64,000 bases of DNA from Halorubrum cibi (GTDB lineage Archaea; Halobacteriota; Halobacteria; Halobacteriales; Haloferacaceae). How positions within the stretch are numbered: the first letter of the stretch is position 1; each line of letters begins with the position of its first letter. Of this stretch, positions 7,817-16,829 are shown piece by piece. The notes below the pieces were generated by a model. It was given only the letters and a program-made list of their open reading frames with translations. It ran no database searches and had not been told where the DNA came from. A program made the position numbers and the translations under genes. The stretch covers positions 186,001-250,000 of the forward strand of contig NZ_FXTD01000003.1 in assembly GCF_900182635.1 (NCBI RefSeq). Reading direction: 5' to 3'.

Positions 7817-8589
7817 CCGACGCCGCGTACCTCTTGGTTCACGAGGACCGCGAGTACCTGCTCGAACCCGGCGAGGAGTTCGGGACCGACCTCGGCGTGC
7901 TCGAGGTCCCCGAGAACGTCGCCGCCGGCGACACGGTCGAGAGCCACCTCGGTACCGCCTTCGAGGTCCGCGAGCTTCGCGGCCCGGACCTGTTCGACCA
8001 CCTCGAGCGCACCGGCGCGCCGATGATGCCCCGGGACGTGGGGCTCGTCATGGGGCTGACCGGCGTCGCCGCGGGCGACCGCGTCCTCGACGCCGGCACG
8101 GGAACCGGCATCCTCGCGGCGCACCTCGGCCGGGTCGGCGCGGACGTGACCACCTACGAGGTCGACCCGGAGTTCGCCGACGTGGCGCGCGAGAACATGC
8201 GCGTCGCGGGCGTCGAGGAGCGCGTCGAGGTCCGGACCGGCGACCTCGTCGAGGAAGTCGACGCGCTCCTCGACGGGGGCGACGAGAGCGACGAGGCGAC
8301 CGGAACCACGCACCGCCCCTTCGACGTGCTCACGCTCGACACCGGCGATGCCCCGGCGATCGTCTCCCACGCGCCCGACCTGCTCGTCTCCGGCGGCTTC
8401 CTCGCGGTCTACTCCCCGTTCGTCGAGGGGACCCGCGAGGCGGTGACGGCCGCGCGGGAGGCCGGACTCGCGGAGATCGAGACGCTGGAGACGATCCAGC
8501 GCGAGATGGACTTCTCCGACCGCGGCTCCCGCCCCTCCACCCGCGGCGTCGGCCACACCGGCTACCTGGTGATCGCCAGGGCACCCTGA
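7813..8589 (+). CDS. trmI: TrmI-type tRNA (adenine-N1) methyltransferase
   Basis: SAM-dependent methyltransferase of the TrmI/Trm61 family, which makes 1-methyladenosine in tRNA (positions 57/58 in archaea). The 258-aa protein has a small N-terminal beta domain, then a Rossmann fold with motif I LDAGTGTGILAAHLG at about residues 97-111, the acidic end of strand 2 (YEVDPEFADVA), and a TLDTGDAP segment. The C-terminus SRPSTRGVGHTGYLVIAR is typical. The GTG start at 7813 overlaps the NAC stop. A variable acidic insert (DGGDESDEATGTTH) precedes motif IV. Substrate position is from family knowledge. Confidence 0.88.
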   Translation: MTDAAYLLVHEDREYLLEPGEEFGTDLGVLEVPENVAAGDTVESHLGTAFEVRELRGPDLFDHLERTGAPMMPRDVGLVMGLTGVAAGDRVLDAGTGTGILAAHLGRVGADVTTYEVDPEFADVARENMRVAGVEERVEVRTGDLVEEVDALLDGGDESDEATGTTHRPFDVLTLDTGDAPAIVSHAPDLLVSGGFLAVYSPFVEGTREAVTAAREAGLAEIETLETIQREMDFSDRGSRPSTRGVGHTGYLVIARAP

Positions 8590-8721
8590 GCGAACGGACA
8601 CCCGAGCGGACGTCCGAACCGAACGGACACGTGAACCAACGGGTACCCGCCGCCAGCGGTTCAGCCGTGTCGCCCTCGAGATCGGGGGAAGCTTCATTCC
8701 ACCGCGAACGCCAGAACGGGT

Positions 8722-9594
8722 ATGTCCCTCGTCGACGACGTGGAGACCGCGCTCGCCGGGCGGGACGACGTGGTCGCCGTCGGCGTCGGGGTCGAACTCC
8801 TCGCCGCGATCCTCTCGGCGCGTCGCGCACACGAGGGGGGTCGCTGGCGAGTGGCGTGTCCGCCGGAGGTCGTCGACGATCTCGGTCGAACGTTCGTACT
8901 CGGAAGCGCCGCGGCCGAGGCCTGCGCGCGTGAAACGCTCGCGTTGCGCACCGGCACCGGTCCGCGACCGGACCGACCGCTGTTCGCGAGTCCCGATCGG
9001 ATCGACGCCGTCGTGGGGCCCGCGGACGACCGAACGATCCTGACCGACGCCGATCCGGACCGCGTCCCCGCTGCCGCGGAAGCCGTCCGGGCGCGGTTCG
9101 AGGCGGCCGATCCGATCTCGGTCCGAATGCCCTCGCGGACGCGGTTGCTGTCCGCGGCCCGCGAGACGCTCGACGACCGGTTCGCGGACGACCTGGCGGT
9201 CGTCCTCTCCACGCTCGACGCGGATCCGACGACGCTCGACCGGTCCGGACCGCTCGACGACCGGGCGCTGCTCGTCGCGCTGGCGGCCCGGCACGACCAC
9301 CTCTTCGCCGACGTGCGCGAGTGGGCCGACGACGTCGAGATCGCGCCGAAACAGACGTTCTCGGCCGCGCGACGCGCGCTCGAAAAGCGCGGGCTGATCG
9401 AGTCGATCAAGGTCCCGATGGGGATCGGTAGACCGAACTACCGGCTCCGCGCCGTCGACGAGACGATCTACCGCGTCGACGCCGAGCGGTTCCTGCCCGC
9501 GATCCGCGAGCTGTTCGAGGCGGCGGGAGCCGGCGCGGCCGGCGCCGGGGGCGCACGGATCGACGACCGGCCGGTGTGGGACAGGCGCCGGTAG
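8722..9594 (+). CDS. DUF5821/TbsP-like transcriptional regulator
   Basis: A 290-aa soluble protein. The N-terminal two thirds form an alpha/beta domain without recognisable catalytic residues. The C-terminal part looks like a winged helix: APKQTFSAARRALEKRGLIE, then KVPMGIGRPNYRLR, where basic and glycine-rich residues suit a DNA-contacting wing (about residues 208-250). This layout resembles the haloarchaeal DUF5821 proteins, one of which (TbsP) takes part in control of central metabolism; I match it by pattern only. The tail is Gly/Ala-rich. It stands alone, 132 nt after the trmI gene. Confidence 0.6.
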   Translation: MSLVDDVETALAGRDDVVAVGVGVELLAAILSARRAHEGGRWRVACPPEVVDDLGRTFVLGSAAAEACARETLALRTGTGPRPDRPLFASPDRIDAVVGPADDRTILTDADPDRVPAAAEAVRARFEAADPISVRMPSRTRLLSAARETLDDRFADDLAVVLSTLDADPTTLDRSGPLDDRALLVALAARHDHLFADVREWADDVEIAPKQTFSAARRALEKRGLIESIKVPMGIGRPNYRLRAVDETIYRVDAERFLPAIRELFEAAGAGAAGAGGARIDDRPVWDRRR

Positions 9595-9647
9595 CCGGCG
9601 AGTCCCCTGAACTCCCGAGCACCCCGAGACCCTCACCGGCTCGGGAC

Positions 9648-11093
9648 CTAGAGCCGTCCCTCGTCGACGGCGTCGACGAGGGCGGATCCGGCGGCGCGCC
9701 AGTCGTCCTCGGACTCGCCGAAGATCCGCTCGGCACGCTCGACCGCCTCCGTGATGACCGCGTCGACGTCGACGCCGACGATCCCGCCCGCAGAGACGAG
9801 CTGGACCCCGTCGACGAACACGTCGCGAACGACGTCGCTGCCGCCGCCGTACACGAGGTTCGGGATCGCGGTGTGGAACGGTTCCGTGACGGTCGGCGCG
9901 ATCTCGGGGCGTTCCAGGTCGCAGACGACCACGTCCGCGCGTTTGCCGGGCGAGAGCGACCCGACGCTGTCGGCGATCCCGAGCGCGCGAGCGCCGCCGA
10001 CCGTCAGCAGTTCGAGGACGCCGCTCGCGTCGAGCGCGGTCGGGTCGGTCCGATCGGCCTTCGCAAGCATCGCCGCCGTGCGGGCCTCCCGAAGCGCGTC
10101 GTGTCCGCCGGGACCGGGCGCCTGGTCGGTGCCGATCCCCACGCAACCCCCGTGTTCGAGGTACTCGACGACCGGCGGGACGATCCCGTCGATCGCGGTG
10201 ATGGAGGAGGGACAGCCAACCATCCGGACGCCGGCGTCTGCGAGCCGGCCGCGTTCCGCCGGGGTCGCACCGTGGAGGTGCGCCGCGAGCAGGTGGTCGC
10301 CGAGCAGCCCCTCGCGGTCGAGAACCCCGACGGTGGTCTCGCCCTCGCCGTACCGGGCGGCGATCTGTCTCCGCTCCCGGTCCCCCTGCGCGACGTGCAT
10401 GTGGACGGTTCGGTCCGCCGCGCGGGCCCGCTCGGTGATCGTCTCGAGGAGGTCGAGGGAGACCATGTCGAGCGCCTGCGGGCCGTACGCCGGCTCGACG
10501 AGCGGGTCGTCGTCGAACTCCGCGACGAGGTCGTTCGCGCGCGCGAGTCCGGCCTCGCCGCCGTCGCGGTCGAACGGGTAGGGCTCGTCCGGCCCGACGT
10601 CGGAGCGGTCCTCGGGGACTTCGTTTATCATCTCGGTGGCGACGACCCGAAGTCCCAGCGGCCGGTACACCTCGCTCACGAGGTCGCCGACGCCGCGGGC
10701 GTACTCGCCGACGGTCGTCGTGCCGGACGCGAGCGCCTCGATCGCGGTGAGTTTCGCGCCGACGATCCCATCCTCGGGCGTCGCGTGCGCGGAGATCGGT
10801 CCCAGCGAGCGGGTCATCCACTCGATCTCCGGGACGTCCTGGGCGGCTCCCCGCAACACGGTGTGGTGGCCGTGGACGTGGGCGTTCACGAGCCCCGGAA
10901 GCGTGAGGCAGCCGCCCCCGTCGACGGTGCGTTCCGCGTCCTCGGTCTCGACGCCGTCGGCGGGGCCGACGTAGGTCAGCTCCCCGTCGGTCCAGCCGAC
11001 CGCGCCGTCGTCGACGATCCCGAGGTCGCCCGTCGCCCCCGGTACGTCCGGGTCCATGGTGACGAGCAGCGTGTCCGTGACGAGCGTGTCCAT
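9648..11093 (-). CDS. Amidohydrolase (MtaD/SsnA/Atz-like deaminase family)
   Basis: A 481-aa metal-dependent amidohydrolase of the cytosine-deaminase-like branch that contains S-adenosylhomocysteine/methylthioadenosine deaminase (MtaD), SsnA and Trz/Atz enzymes. Motifs: NAHVHGHH on strand 1, HMHVAQGDRE and HLHGATPAE for further metal and substrate ligands, and GTDQAPGPGGHD with the catalytic aspartate. The C-terminal TVGGARALGIADSVGSLSPGKRADVVV segment closes the composite beta domain. Substrate is not readable from sequence. The methionine adenosyltransferase gene nearby makes an SAM-salvage role worth testing. It is convergent with the regulator gene to its left. Confidence 0.8.
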   Translation of the reverse strand: MDTLVTDTLLVTMDPDVPGATGDLGIVDDGAVGWTDGELTYVGPADGVETEDAERTVDGGGCLTLPGLVNAHVHGHHTVLRGAAQDVPEIEWMTRSLGPISAHATPEDGIVGAKLTAIEALASGTTTVGEYARGVGDLVSEVYRPLGLRVVATEMINEVPEDRSDVGPDEPYPFDRDGGEAGLARANDLVAEFDDDPLVEPAYGPQALDMVSLDLLETITERARAADRTVHMHVAQGDRERRQIAARYGEGETTVGVLDREGLLGDHLLAAHLHGATPAERGRLADAGVRMVGCPSSITAIDGIVPPVVEYLEHGGCVGIGTDQAPGPGGHDALREARTAAMLAKADRTDPTALDASGVLELLTVGGARALGIADSVGSLSPGKRADVVVCDLERPEIAPTVTEPFHTAIPNLVYGGGSDVVRDVFVDGVQLVSAGGIVGVDVDAVITEAVERAERIFGESEDDWRAAGSALVDAVDEGRL

Positions 11094-11204
11094 GGGAGTC
11101 GATCACGACCGGACGGCAAGGAACTGTCGGTGGTCCGGGACGCTCCGCCGGCGGCCGCGAGCGACGTGGCAAGAACTAACTCCGGGCGGATCCCTCGGTA
11201 CGCC

Positions 11205-12326
11205 ATGCCGACATTCTCCGACAGGATCGAGCGGGTCGCGGTGAGCGGGATCCGCGAGGTGTTCGAGGCGGCCGGCGACGACGCGATCAACCTCGGGATC
11301 GGCCAGCCGGACTTCCCGACGCCGGAACACGCCCGGCGGGCGGCCGTCGACGCCATCGAGGCGGGGAAGGCCGACGCCTACACCGGGAACAAGGGGATCG
11401 CCCCGCTCCGGGAGGCGATAGCCGAGAAGCACCGCGCGGACCAGGGCATCGATCTCGATCCGGCGAACGTGATCGCCACCGCGGGCGGCAGCGAGGCGCT
11501 CCATCTCGTGATGGAGGCGCACGTGAGCGCCGGCGACGAGGTGATAATCCCGGATCCGGGCTTCGTCTCGTACGACGCCTTGACGAAACTGGCGGGCGGA
11601 GATCCGGTCCCGGTGTCGCTCCGGGAGGACCTCACGCTCGATCCCGCCGCGGTCGAGGACGCGATCACCGACGACACCGTCGCGTTCGTCGTCAACTCGC
11701 CCGGCAACCCGACCGGAGCGGTTTCCCCCGAGGCCGATATTCGGGAGTTCGCGCGGATCGCCGACGAGCACGACGTGCTCTGCGTCTCCGACGAGGTGTA
11801 CGAGTACACCGTCTTCGACGGCGAACATCGCTCGCCGATGGAGTTCGCCGAGACCGACAGCGTCGTCGTCGTGAACTCCGCTTCGAAGCTGTTCTCGATG
11901 ACCGGCTGGCGGCTGGGCTGGGTGTACGGCTCCGAGGCGCGGATCGACCGCATGGTCCGCGTCCACCAGTACGCGCAGGCGTGCGCCTCGGCGCCCGCCC
12001 AGTACGCGGCCGAGGCCGCGCTTCGGGGCGACCGCGACGTCGTCGAGGAGATGACCGATTCCTTCGAGCGCCGCCGCGATATCCTCCTCGAGGGGTTCAC
12101 GGACGCCGGCATCGAGTGTCCGGTCCCGCAGGGTGCCTTCTACGCGATGCCGCGGGTTCCCGAGGGATTCGTCGAGGAGTGTCTCGAGCGCGGCGTGATC
12201 GTCGTCCCCGGCGAGGCGTTCGGCGAGGGCGGACGAGGCCACGCGCGCATCTCGTACGCGACCGACGAGGAGGACCTCCGGGAGGCGATCTCGGTCATGG
12301 CGGAGGCGTACGAGGCGGTCTCGTAG
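11205..12326 (+). CDS. Class I/II PLP-dependent aminotransferase
   Basis: A 373-aa fold-type I aminotransferase. The PLP lysine lies in NSASKLFSMTGWRLGW. NSPGNPTG gives the substrate-binding asparagine region, SDEVYEYTVFDG holds the PLP-ring aspartate and tyrosine, and ARISYAT the carboxylate-binding arginine. The N-terminus NLGIGQPDFPTPEH is typical of aspartate, aromatic or alanine aminotransferases of archaea; the amino donor cannot be fixed from sequence. The ATG at 11205 gives a full-length protein. Divergent from the amidohydrolase and upstream of mat in the same direction, but mat has its own promoter. Confidence 0.88.
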   Translation: MPTFSDRIERVAVSGIREVFEAAGDDAINLGIGQPDFPTPEHARRAAVDAIEAGKADAYTGNKGIAPLREAIAEKHRADQGIDLDPANVIATAGGSEALHLVMEAHVSAGDEVIIPDPGFVSYDALTKLAGGDPVPVSLREDLTLDPAAVEDAITDDTVAFVVNSPGNPTGAVSPEADIREFARIADEHDVLCVSDEVYEYTVFDGEHRSPMEFAETDSVVVVNSASKLFSMTGWRLGWVYGSEARIDRMVRVHQYAQACASAPAQYAAEAALRGDRDVVEEMTDSFERRRDILLEGFTDAGIECPVPQGAFYAMPRVPEGFVEECLERGVIVVPGEAFGEGGRGHARISYATDEEDLREAISVMAEAYEAVS

Positions 12327-12363
12327 GGATTACCTGGAGACATTATTCGGCCTCGAGTGGTTT

Positions 12364-12381
12364 CCGCAAGTTATACTGCGG
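12364..12381 (+). promoter_or_regulatory. mat promoter: TATA element framed by an inverted repeat
   Basis: TTATAC at 12371-12376 is centred about 29 nt before the ATG of mat, giving a leaderless transcript. It is framed by CCGCA (12364-12368) and TGCGG (12377-12381), an exact 5-bp inverted repeat whose binding would cover the TATA element. Confidence 0.5.
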
Positions 12382-12402
12382 CCGGGATACGACGGTGTCG
12401 AC

Positions 12403-13605
12403 ATGAGCCGGAACATCCAAGTCAGCCGCCTCGACCGACGGGCCGTCGAGGACCAGGAGGTCGAGATCGTCGAGCGGAAGGGTATCGGACACCCGGACTC
12501 GATCTGTGACGGCCTCGCGGAGTCGGTCTCTCGCGCGCTCTCGCAGCTCTACCTCGACCGCGTCGGAAAGGTCCTCCACTACAACACGGACGAGACCCAA
12601 CTGGTCGCCGGTCGCGCCGCCCCCGCGTTCGGCGGCGGAGAGGTGATCGAGCCGATCTACGTCCTGATCGTCGGCCGCGCCACGAAGGAGTACGAGGGGC
12701 GACAGCTCCCGGTCGACTCCACCGCGCTCGCGGCCGCCCGCGAGTACCTCGCGGAGGCGCTCCCGGAGCTCGAGTACGGCACGGACGTCATCGTCGACGT
12801 CAGACTCGGCGAGGGGTCCGGCGACCTCCAGGACGTCTTCGGCGAGGAGACCCAGGAGGTCCCGATGGCCAACGACACCTCCTTCGGCGTGGGTCACGCC
12901 CCGCTGACCGAGACCGAGACGATCGTCCACGAGACCGAACGCGAGCTCAACACGACCTACTTCGCCGATCACCCGGAACTCGGCCCCGACGTGAAGGTGA
13001 TGGGAAAACGCGAGGGCGACCGCATCGACATCACGGTCGCGGCCGCGATGGTCGACGCCCACGTCGCGGACCTCGAGGAGTACGACGCCGCCGTGAGCGG
13101 CGTTCGAGAGTTCGTGACCGACCTCGCCGAGGACTACACGGACCGGGAGGTCAACGTCGACGTCAACACGGCCGACGACTACGAGGAGGGTTCCATCTAC
13201 CTCACCGTCACCGGCACCTCCGCCGAACAGGGTGACGACGGCTCCGTCGGCCGCGGAAACCGCGCGAACGGGCTCATCACTCCCAACCGTCCCATGTCGA
13301 TGGAAGCCACCTCCGGGAAGAACCCGGTCAACCACATCGGAAAGATCTACAACCTGCTGTCGACGCACATCGCGGAGAAGGTCACCGACGAGGTGGACGG
13401 GATCCGAGACCTCCAGGTCCGGTTGCTCTCGCAGATCGGTCGCCCGATCGACGAGCCGCACGTCGCCGACGCGCAGATCGTCACCGAGGAGGGTGTCGAG
13501 CTGTCGGCGATAGAGGAGGACGTCGTCGCGATCGTCGACGACGAGCTGGCGGACGTGACCGGCGTCACCCGCCGGGTCATCGACGGCGACGTCTCGACCT
13601 TCTGA
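12403..13605 (+). CDS. mat: Archaeal methionine adenosyltransferase
   Basis: Makes S-adenosylmethionine from methionine and ATP. The 400-aa protein is the archaeal-type enzyme, only distantly related to bacterial MetK, and is full length. Conserved segments are [20 protein letters not shown] near residues 27-46, a [11 protein letters not shown] loop, and the Gly/Asn-rich block [20 protein letters not shown] followed by [18 protein letters not shown] element about 29 nt upstream, framed by an inverted repeat, suggests a leaderless and possibly regulated transcript. It ends about 100 nt before the convergent histidine kinase. Confidence 0.96.
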   Translation: MSRNIQVSRLDRRAVEDQEVEIVERKGIGHPDSICDGLAESVSRALSQLYLDRVGKVLHYNTDETQLVAGRAAPAFGGGEVIEPIYVLIVGRATKEYEGRQLPVDSTALAAAREYLAEALPELEYGTDVIVDVRLGEGSGDLQDVFGEETQEVPMANDTSFGVGHAPLTETETIVHETERELNTTYFADHPELGPDVKVMGKREGDRIDITVAAAMVDAHVADLEEYDAAVSGVREFVTDLAEDYTDREVNVDVNTADDYEEGSIYLTVTGTSAEQGDDGSVGRGNRANGLITPNRPMSMEATSGKNPVNHIGKIYNLLSTHIAEKVTDEVDGIRDLQVRLLSQIGRPIDEPHVADAQIVTEEGVELSAIEEDVVAIVDDELADVTGVTRRVIDGDVSTF

Positions 13606-13708
13606 GTTCGCGGTTCGCGCTTCCGTCGCTGCTTTGCGAGATTCGGCCGCCGCCCGCCCTCTCCTTCCGCCGTACGCCTTCCTCTCCGCCCTTCCGCTCC
13701 TCCACCGT

Positions 13709-14791
13709 CTATCCCTTCCTCGGGAACGTCATCCGGACGATCGTTCCGGTGGGCCGGTTCTCAACCAGCTCGAGCGTCCCGTCGGACGTTTTCAGGGTCC
13801 AGTAGAGTATCCAGAGGCCGAGTCCTCGGGTGTGGACGAGCGGCGTCTCGCCCGGGCTCCCGATCGCGTCGAGGTCGTATCTCGGGATGCCCTCGCCCGT
13901 GTCGGCGACCTCCAGGACTGCCGCCCCGTTCGAGTCCGTACGGACGGTGACGGAGATCGACGCCTCAGGGGGCGTGTGCTCGATCGCGTTCCGCAGCGCC
14001 TCCTCGACCGCCCTTCCGAGCGCGGGATGCGAGCGAACGCGGGGGTCGGCCTCGAAGCGCGTCGCGATCTCGACGTCCGGGTGCGTCTCCCGAACCCGAG
14101 CGATCCGTTCCTCGACCAGCGACGTGAGGCGGTGTTCCACCGTCCGATGGGCGTTCCATATCGACACGATCTCCCGGGTTCGATCGGTCGTCTCGAGCAG
14201 CCGCTCCAGGTGATCCCGAATGACGCGGACGTCCTCGCTCGTGTCGGCCGAGTGGTCGGCGGACTCGACGTTGTCCAGGTGTCCGAGCGCGATCGAGAGC
14301 TCGTTTCGGAGGTTGTGCCGGAGGACGCGCTGATTGATGGTCAGGAGCTTCGTCAGGTCCTCGGCCTCCTCGAGCCGCTCTTCGGACTCGACCGCGTGGA
14401 TCCCGCCCCGGATCCCGACCATCGTCCCGAGGGCGGTCGCGAACGAGAGGAGAAACGAGAACTGGTTCGGGTGGCCCTCCAGCAACCAGATCGTCCAGAC
14501 GGCGAGCGCCAACAGTGCGAACGACACCGTCACGCCGGCCGCCAACCGAACCGCACGCCACCGGCCGGACTCGGAGATCTCCCGATCCGGAAACTCGTAC
14601 CCCGTCAAGAGAACGAGCGACGAGAGGCTACAGATCACGAACGCCTCGAGGACGGTCCCGAGTCCCTCGCCCTCCGTGAGGAGGTGGAGGATCCCGAGCC
14701 CGAGGGCGAGGATTCCCAACAGGTAGACGGCGTGCTGTGGACGGAGCTGCTCGCGTGGGGACGACACGGGTAACCATCCGAAGAGGGGCAT
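13709..14791 (-). CDS. Membrane-bound sensor histidine kinase
   Basis: A 360-aa kinase. The N-terminal 130 residues contain about four membrane helices (near 21-38, 48-64, 82-104, 110-130) with almost no extracytoplasmic domain, so it may sense a membrane or internal signal. The H-box is VLRHNLRNEL with phospho-acceptor H159. The N-box (EALRNAIEHT), G1 (DTGEGIP) and G2 (GLGLWI) complete the ATP-binding domain. HNLRN is the common haloarchaeal variant. No response regulator lies beside it, so it is an orphan kinase. The 3' side carries a long purine-rich tract on its own strand (13640-13700). Confidence 0.92.
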   Translation of the reverse strand: MPLFGWLPVSSPREQLRPQHAVYLLGILALGLGILHLLTEGEGLGTVLEAFVICSLSSLVLLTGYEFPDREISESGRWRAVRLAAGVTVSFALLALAVWTIWLLEGHPNQFSFLLSFATALGTMVGIRGGIHAVESEERLEEAEDLTKLLTINQRVLRHNLRNELSIALGHLDNVESADHSADTSEDVRVIRDHLERLLETTDRTREIVSIWNAHRTVEHRLTSLVEERIARVRETHPDVEIATRFEADPRVRSHPALGRAVEEALRNAIEHTPPEASISVTVRTDSNGAAVLEVADTGEGIPRYDLDAIGSPGETPLVHTRGLGLWILYWTLKTSDGTLELVENRPTGTIVRMTFPRKG

Positions 14792-14849
14792 AAATCAGTT
14801 GGGTGCGTCGACCGGAACCGATTTGGCGGGTCCCCGCGACTCACCGACC

Positions 14850-15302
14850 GTGACGCGGGTGTGTCTCCTCGGCGAGTCCGACGCGAACCTGAGCTACGAG
14901 CTGCTGTCCCGCGAGACCGCGCGGGAGGCGCTCGCGACCTACGAGATCGCCGAGCCGTTCGCGAACAGCGTCGCCGTCGACACCGTGAGCCTCGGGACGG
15001 CGGTGTCGCTTCTCAACGACCTCGAGTGGTACCTCGTCCGCTTCGTCGCCGAGGCGATCGTCCTGGAACCGTCCGTCTCCCGAACCGAGTGGCTCTCCCG
15101 TGACCTCGCACGCGAGGTCCGCGACGGCGAGGTCCCACCCGAGGAGACCGACCAGCGGCTCAAGGTGTTCGGACTCGTCGACGGCGAGCCGGTCGAGCCG
15201 CTCTTCGTCCGGCGGACGCAGGGAGAGGTCCCCGAGTACGACCTCCGCGACGTCGAGGAGACGCTCGTGGTCCGGGTGAGCGAGGCGGAATTCTCGGGAT
15301 GA
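14850..15302 (+). CDS. Conserved haloarchaeal protein (DUF5804-like)
   Basis: A 150-aa soluble acidic protein. I start it at the GTG at 14850 (TRVCLLGESDANLSYELLSRE), because the 17 residues encoded upstream look non-native and a Rossmann-like strand begins there. The sequence alternates strands and helices, with a LLNDLEWYLVRFVAEA helix in the centre. It resembles the haloarchaeal family DUF5804 as I remember it; no catalytic motif is evident and the function is unknown. Its TGA overlaps the ATG of the next small membrane protein (ATGA), indicating coupled translation. Confidence 0.7.
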   Translation: MTRVCLLGESDANLSYELLSRETAREALATYEIAEPFANSVAVDTVSLGTAVSLLNDLEWYLVRFVAEAIVLEPSVSRTEWLSRDLAREVRDGEVPPEETDQRLKVFGLVDGEPVEPLFVRRTQGEVPEYDLRDVEETLVVRVSEAEFSG

Positions 15303-15499
15303 CCCCCTCGATCGATCTCGACCGCTCGAACCCGCTGAGGTACCTCTTCGCGACCGTCGCCGTCTGGATCGTCGTCACCGGCGTCGTCGAGTTCACGGTC
15401 GCCGGCGGGCGCCCGGTCGACGCGGTCGTCACGGGGACGTTCGGCGGCCTCGCTTTCGGCGTCGCGACGCTTCTCTTGGGACGGAGCGACCGAGACTGA
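15299..15499 (+). CDS. Small two-helix membrane protein
   Basis: A 66-aa protein with two hydrophobic helices (about residues 14-33 and 42-60) and a basic-acidic tail RSDRD. Its ATG overlaps the stop codon of the DUF5804-like gene by ATGA, so the two form an operon. It resembles the stand-alone small membrane protein at 3520 in size and layout, but I see no clear sequence match between them. Function unknown. Confidence 0.72.
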   Translation: MTPSIDLDRSNPLRYLFATVAVWIVVTGVVEFTVAGGRPVDAVVTGTFGGLAFGVATLLLGRSDRD

Positions 15500-15520
15500 A
15501 TCGACGAGGTCCCGCGCTCG

Positions 15521-16762
15521 TCACAGCGGGAGAACGCCGTCATCAGTTGTGCCGTCGGTCGTGTCGTCGGTGCCGCCATCGGTCGTGTCGTCAGTTCCAC
15601 CGTCGGTCGTGTCGTCAGTTCCACCGTCGGTCGTGTCGTCGGTGCCGCCATCGGTCGTGTCGTCAGTTCCACCGTCGGTCGTGTCGTCGGTGCCGCCGTC
15701 GGTGTCACCGTCGGAAGACCCGTCGGTGGAGTCGGAGTCGTCGCGGTCGGCTTCGGTCCCTCCGTCGCTCCCGGAGGAGTCGCGGACGTCCTCGCCCTCG
15801 CCGAAGATATCGGTCTCTATCGTCTCCTCGTAGGTGAGTTGGTCTAAGGGGACGGTGACCTCCTCGCCGGAGGGGAACTCGATCACGGCGTAGAACTCGA
15901 TCCGGAGGTCGCTCACCTGATGGCCGTTGACCTCCTCGTCGAGGTGGGTGACCCACCACTCGTCGAGCCGCCGGTTATCGAGCGCCGTGGTGAATTCGAC
16001 GGTCTCGGAGGCCCGCGAGGGGATCACGTACCCCTCGTCGGTCCGACCGGACGCCATCTCGACGCCGTTCATCGTGACGTCGTACCCGATCTCGGTGACC
16101 GCGTACGGCTCGAGGTTCGGGTTGTAGACAACGAACGCCATGTCGATCGGCGTTTCGGTCTCCGAGACCGATCCCCACTGCCCGCGGGTCTCGTTGACGT
16201 ACAACACCGGGTCGTCGACGAGGGCGCTGTCGGCGTTGACCGGCCGCGTCTCCCCCGAGTTGAACGCGCCGAGGAGGTCCGTCTCTATCTCGCGCGTCCG
16301 GCTGAACTCCACGCCCCGCCCGAGGCGGTCGGAGGTGACGGTCGCGTCGATGACGACGTCCGTTTGCTCGTCGTTTCGAACGTGACTGGTCCACCACGGC
16401 GGGATCGCGTCGTTTCGCATCCGGGTTTCGAACCCGAGCGTGGAGTTCCCGGTCCCGATCCGGATCCCTTCACGACCGCCCCGTGCCATCTCGACGTCAT
16501 TCATCGAGACGGTGTAGTTCACGGCCACGCCGTCGAGCCCGACCCCGATCGGGTTCGGGTTGGCGACGACGATGTCCGTCTCGACCGTCGTCGTCTCGTT
16601 CGTTACCTCGCCGAAGGTGTTGTCGACGGCCGCGACGCTCGGCGTTCCGAGTACCCCGAGCGCGAACGCCCCGCCGACGCTCCCGACGACGACCAGCAGC
16701 CCGAGGAGCGCGATCCTGACCTTCGATCCGACGAGCACGGAGCGGACGGCGCCCGTATCCAT
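15521..16762 (-). CDS. Membrane-anchored LEA14-like protein with two WHy domains and a repeat tail
   Basis: A 413-aa protein starting at the ATG at 16762. An N-terminal hydrophobic anchor (about residues 14-40) is followed by two similar immunoglobulin-like modules of the LEA14/WHy kind. Each has a NPNP or NPNLEP motif, a YxVxMNxVEMA(R/S)G strand and a WWxxHxxxE/D segment, so they arose by duplication. The C-terminal 70 residues are unstructured, with Asp, Gly, Ser and Thr and six copies of an 8-residue unit GGTDDTTD. LEA14/WHy proteins are linked to desiccation or osmotic stress; here the module is probably outside the cell. The reading frame extends upstream over the pirin gene, but that part is not coding. 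Confidence 0.75.
   Translation of the reverse strand: MDTGAVRSVLVGSKVRIALLGLLVVVGSVGGAFALGVLGTPSVAAVDNTFGEVTNETTTVETDIVVANPNPIGVGLDGVAVNYTVSMNDVEMARGGREGIRIGTGNSTLGFETRMRNDAIPPWWTSHVRNDEQTDVVIDATVTSDRLGRGVEFSRTREIETDLLGAFNSGETRPVNADSALVDDPVLYVNETRGQWGSVSETETPIDMAFVVYNPNLEPYAVTEIGYDVTMNGVEMASGRTDEGYVIPSRASETVEFTTALDNRRLDEWWVTHLDEEVNGHQVSDLRIEFYAVIEFPSGEEVTVPLDQLTYEETIETDIFGEGEDVRDSSGSDGGTEADRDDSDSTDGSSDGDTDGGTDDTTDGGTDDTTDGGTDDTTDGGTDDTTDGGTDDTTDGGTDDTTDGTTDDGVLPL
15554..15697 (-). repeat. Six tandem 24-bp units in the LEA14-like gene
   Basis: Six in-frame 24-bp units encode GGTDDTTD, with flanking partial units (DGDTD before, DGTTDDG after). Copies differ mainly at third codon positions (ggt/agt, gcc/acc, gtc/atc), so the peptide has been kept while the DNA drifted. 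Copy number could change by slippage without breaking the frame. Confidence 0.9.
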
Positions 16763-16829
16763 GGTCGGTCGAACCGGCGGATCGACAAAACCGTACCGCT
16801 CCCCGATCCGTCGATCGTCCCGTGCCAGT

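Noticed and set aside
7591-11172. 1193-codon minus-strand frame
   Set aside because: Arginine-rich and crosses four genes with strong families; it results from absent stop codons in GC-rich sequence.
15547-15715. CRISPR array
   Set aside because: Units are contiguous in-frame coding repeats without spacers.
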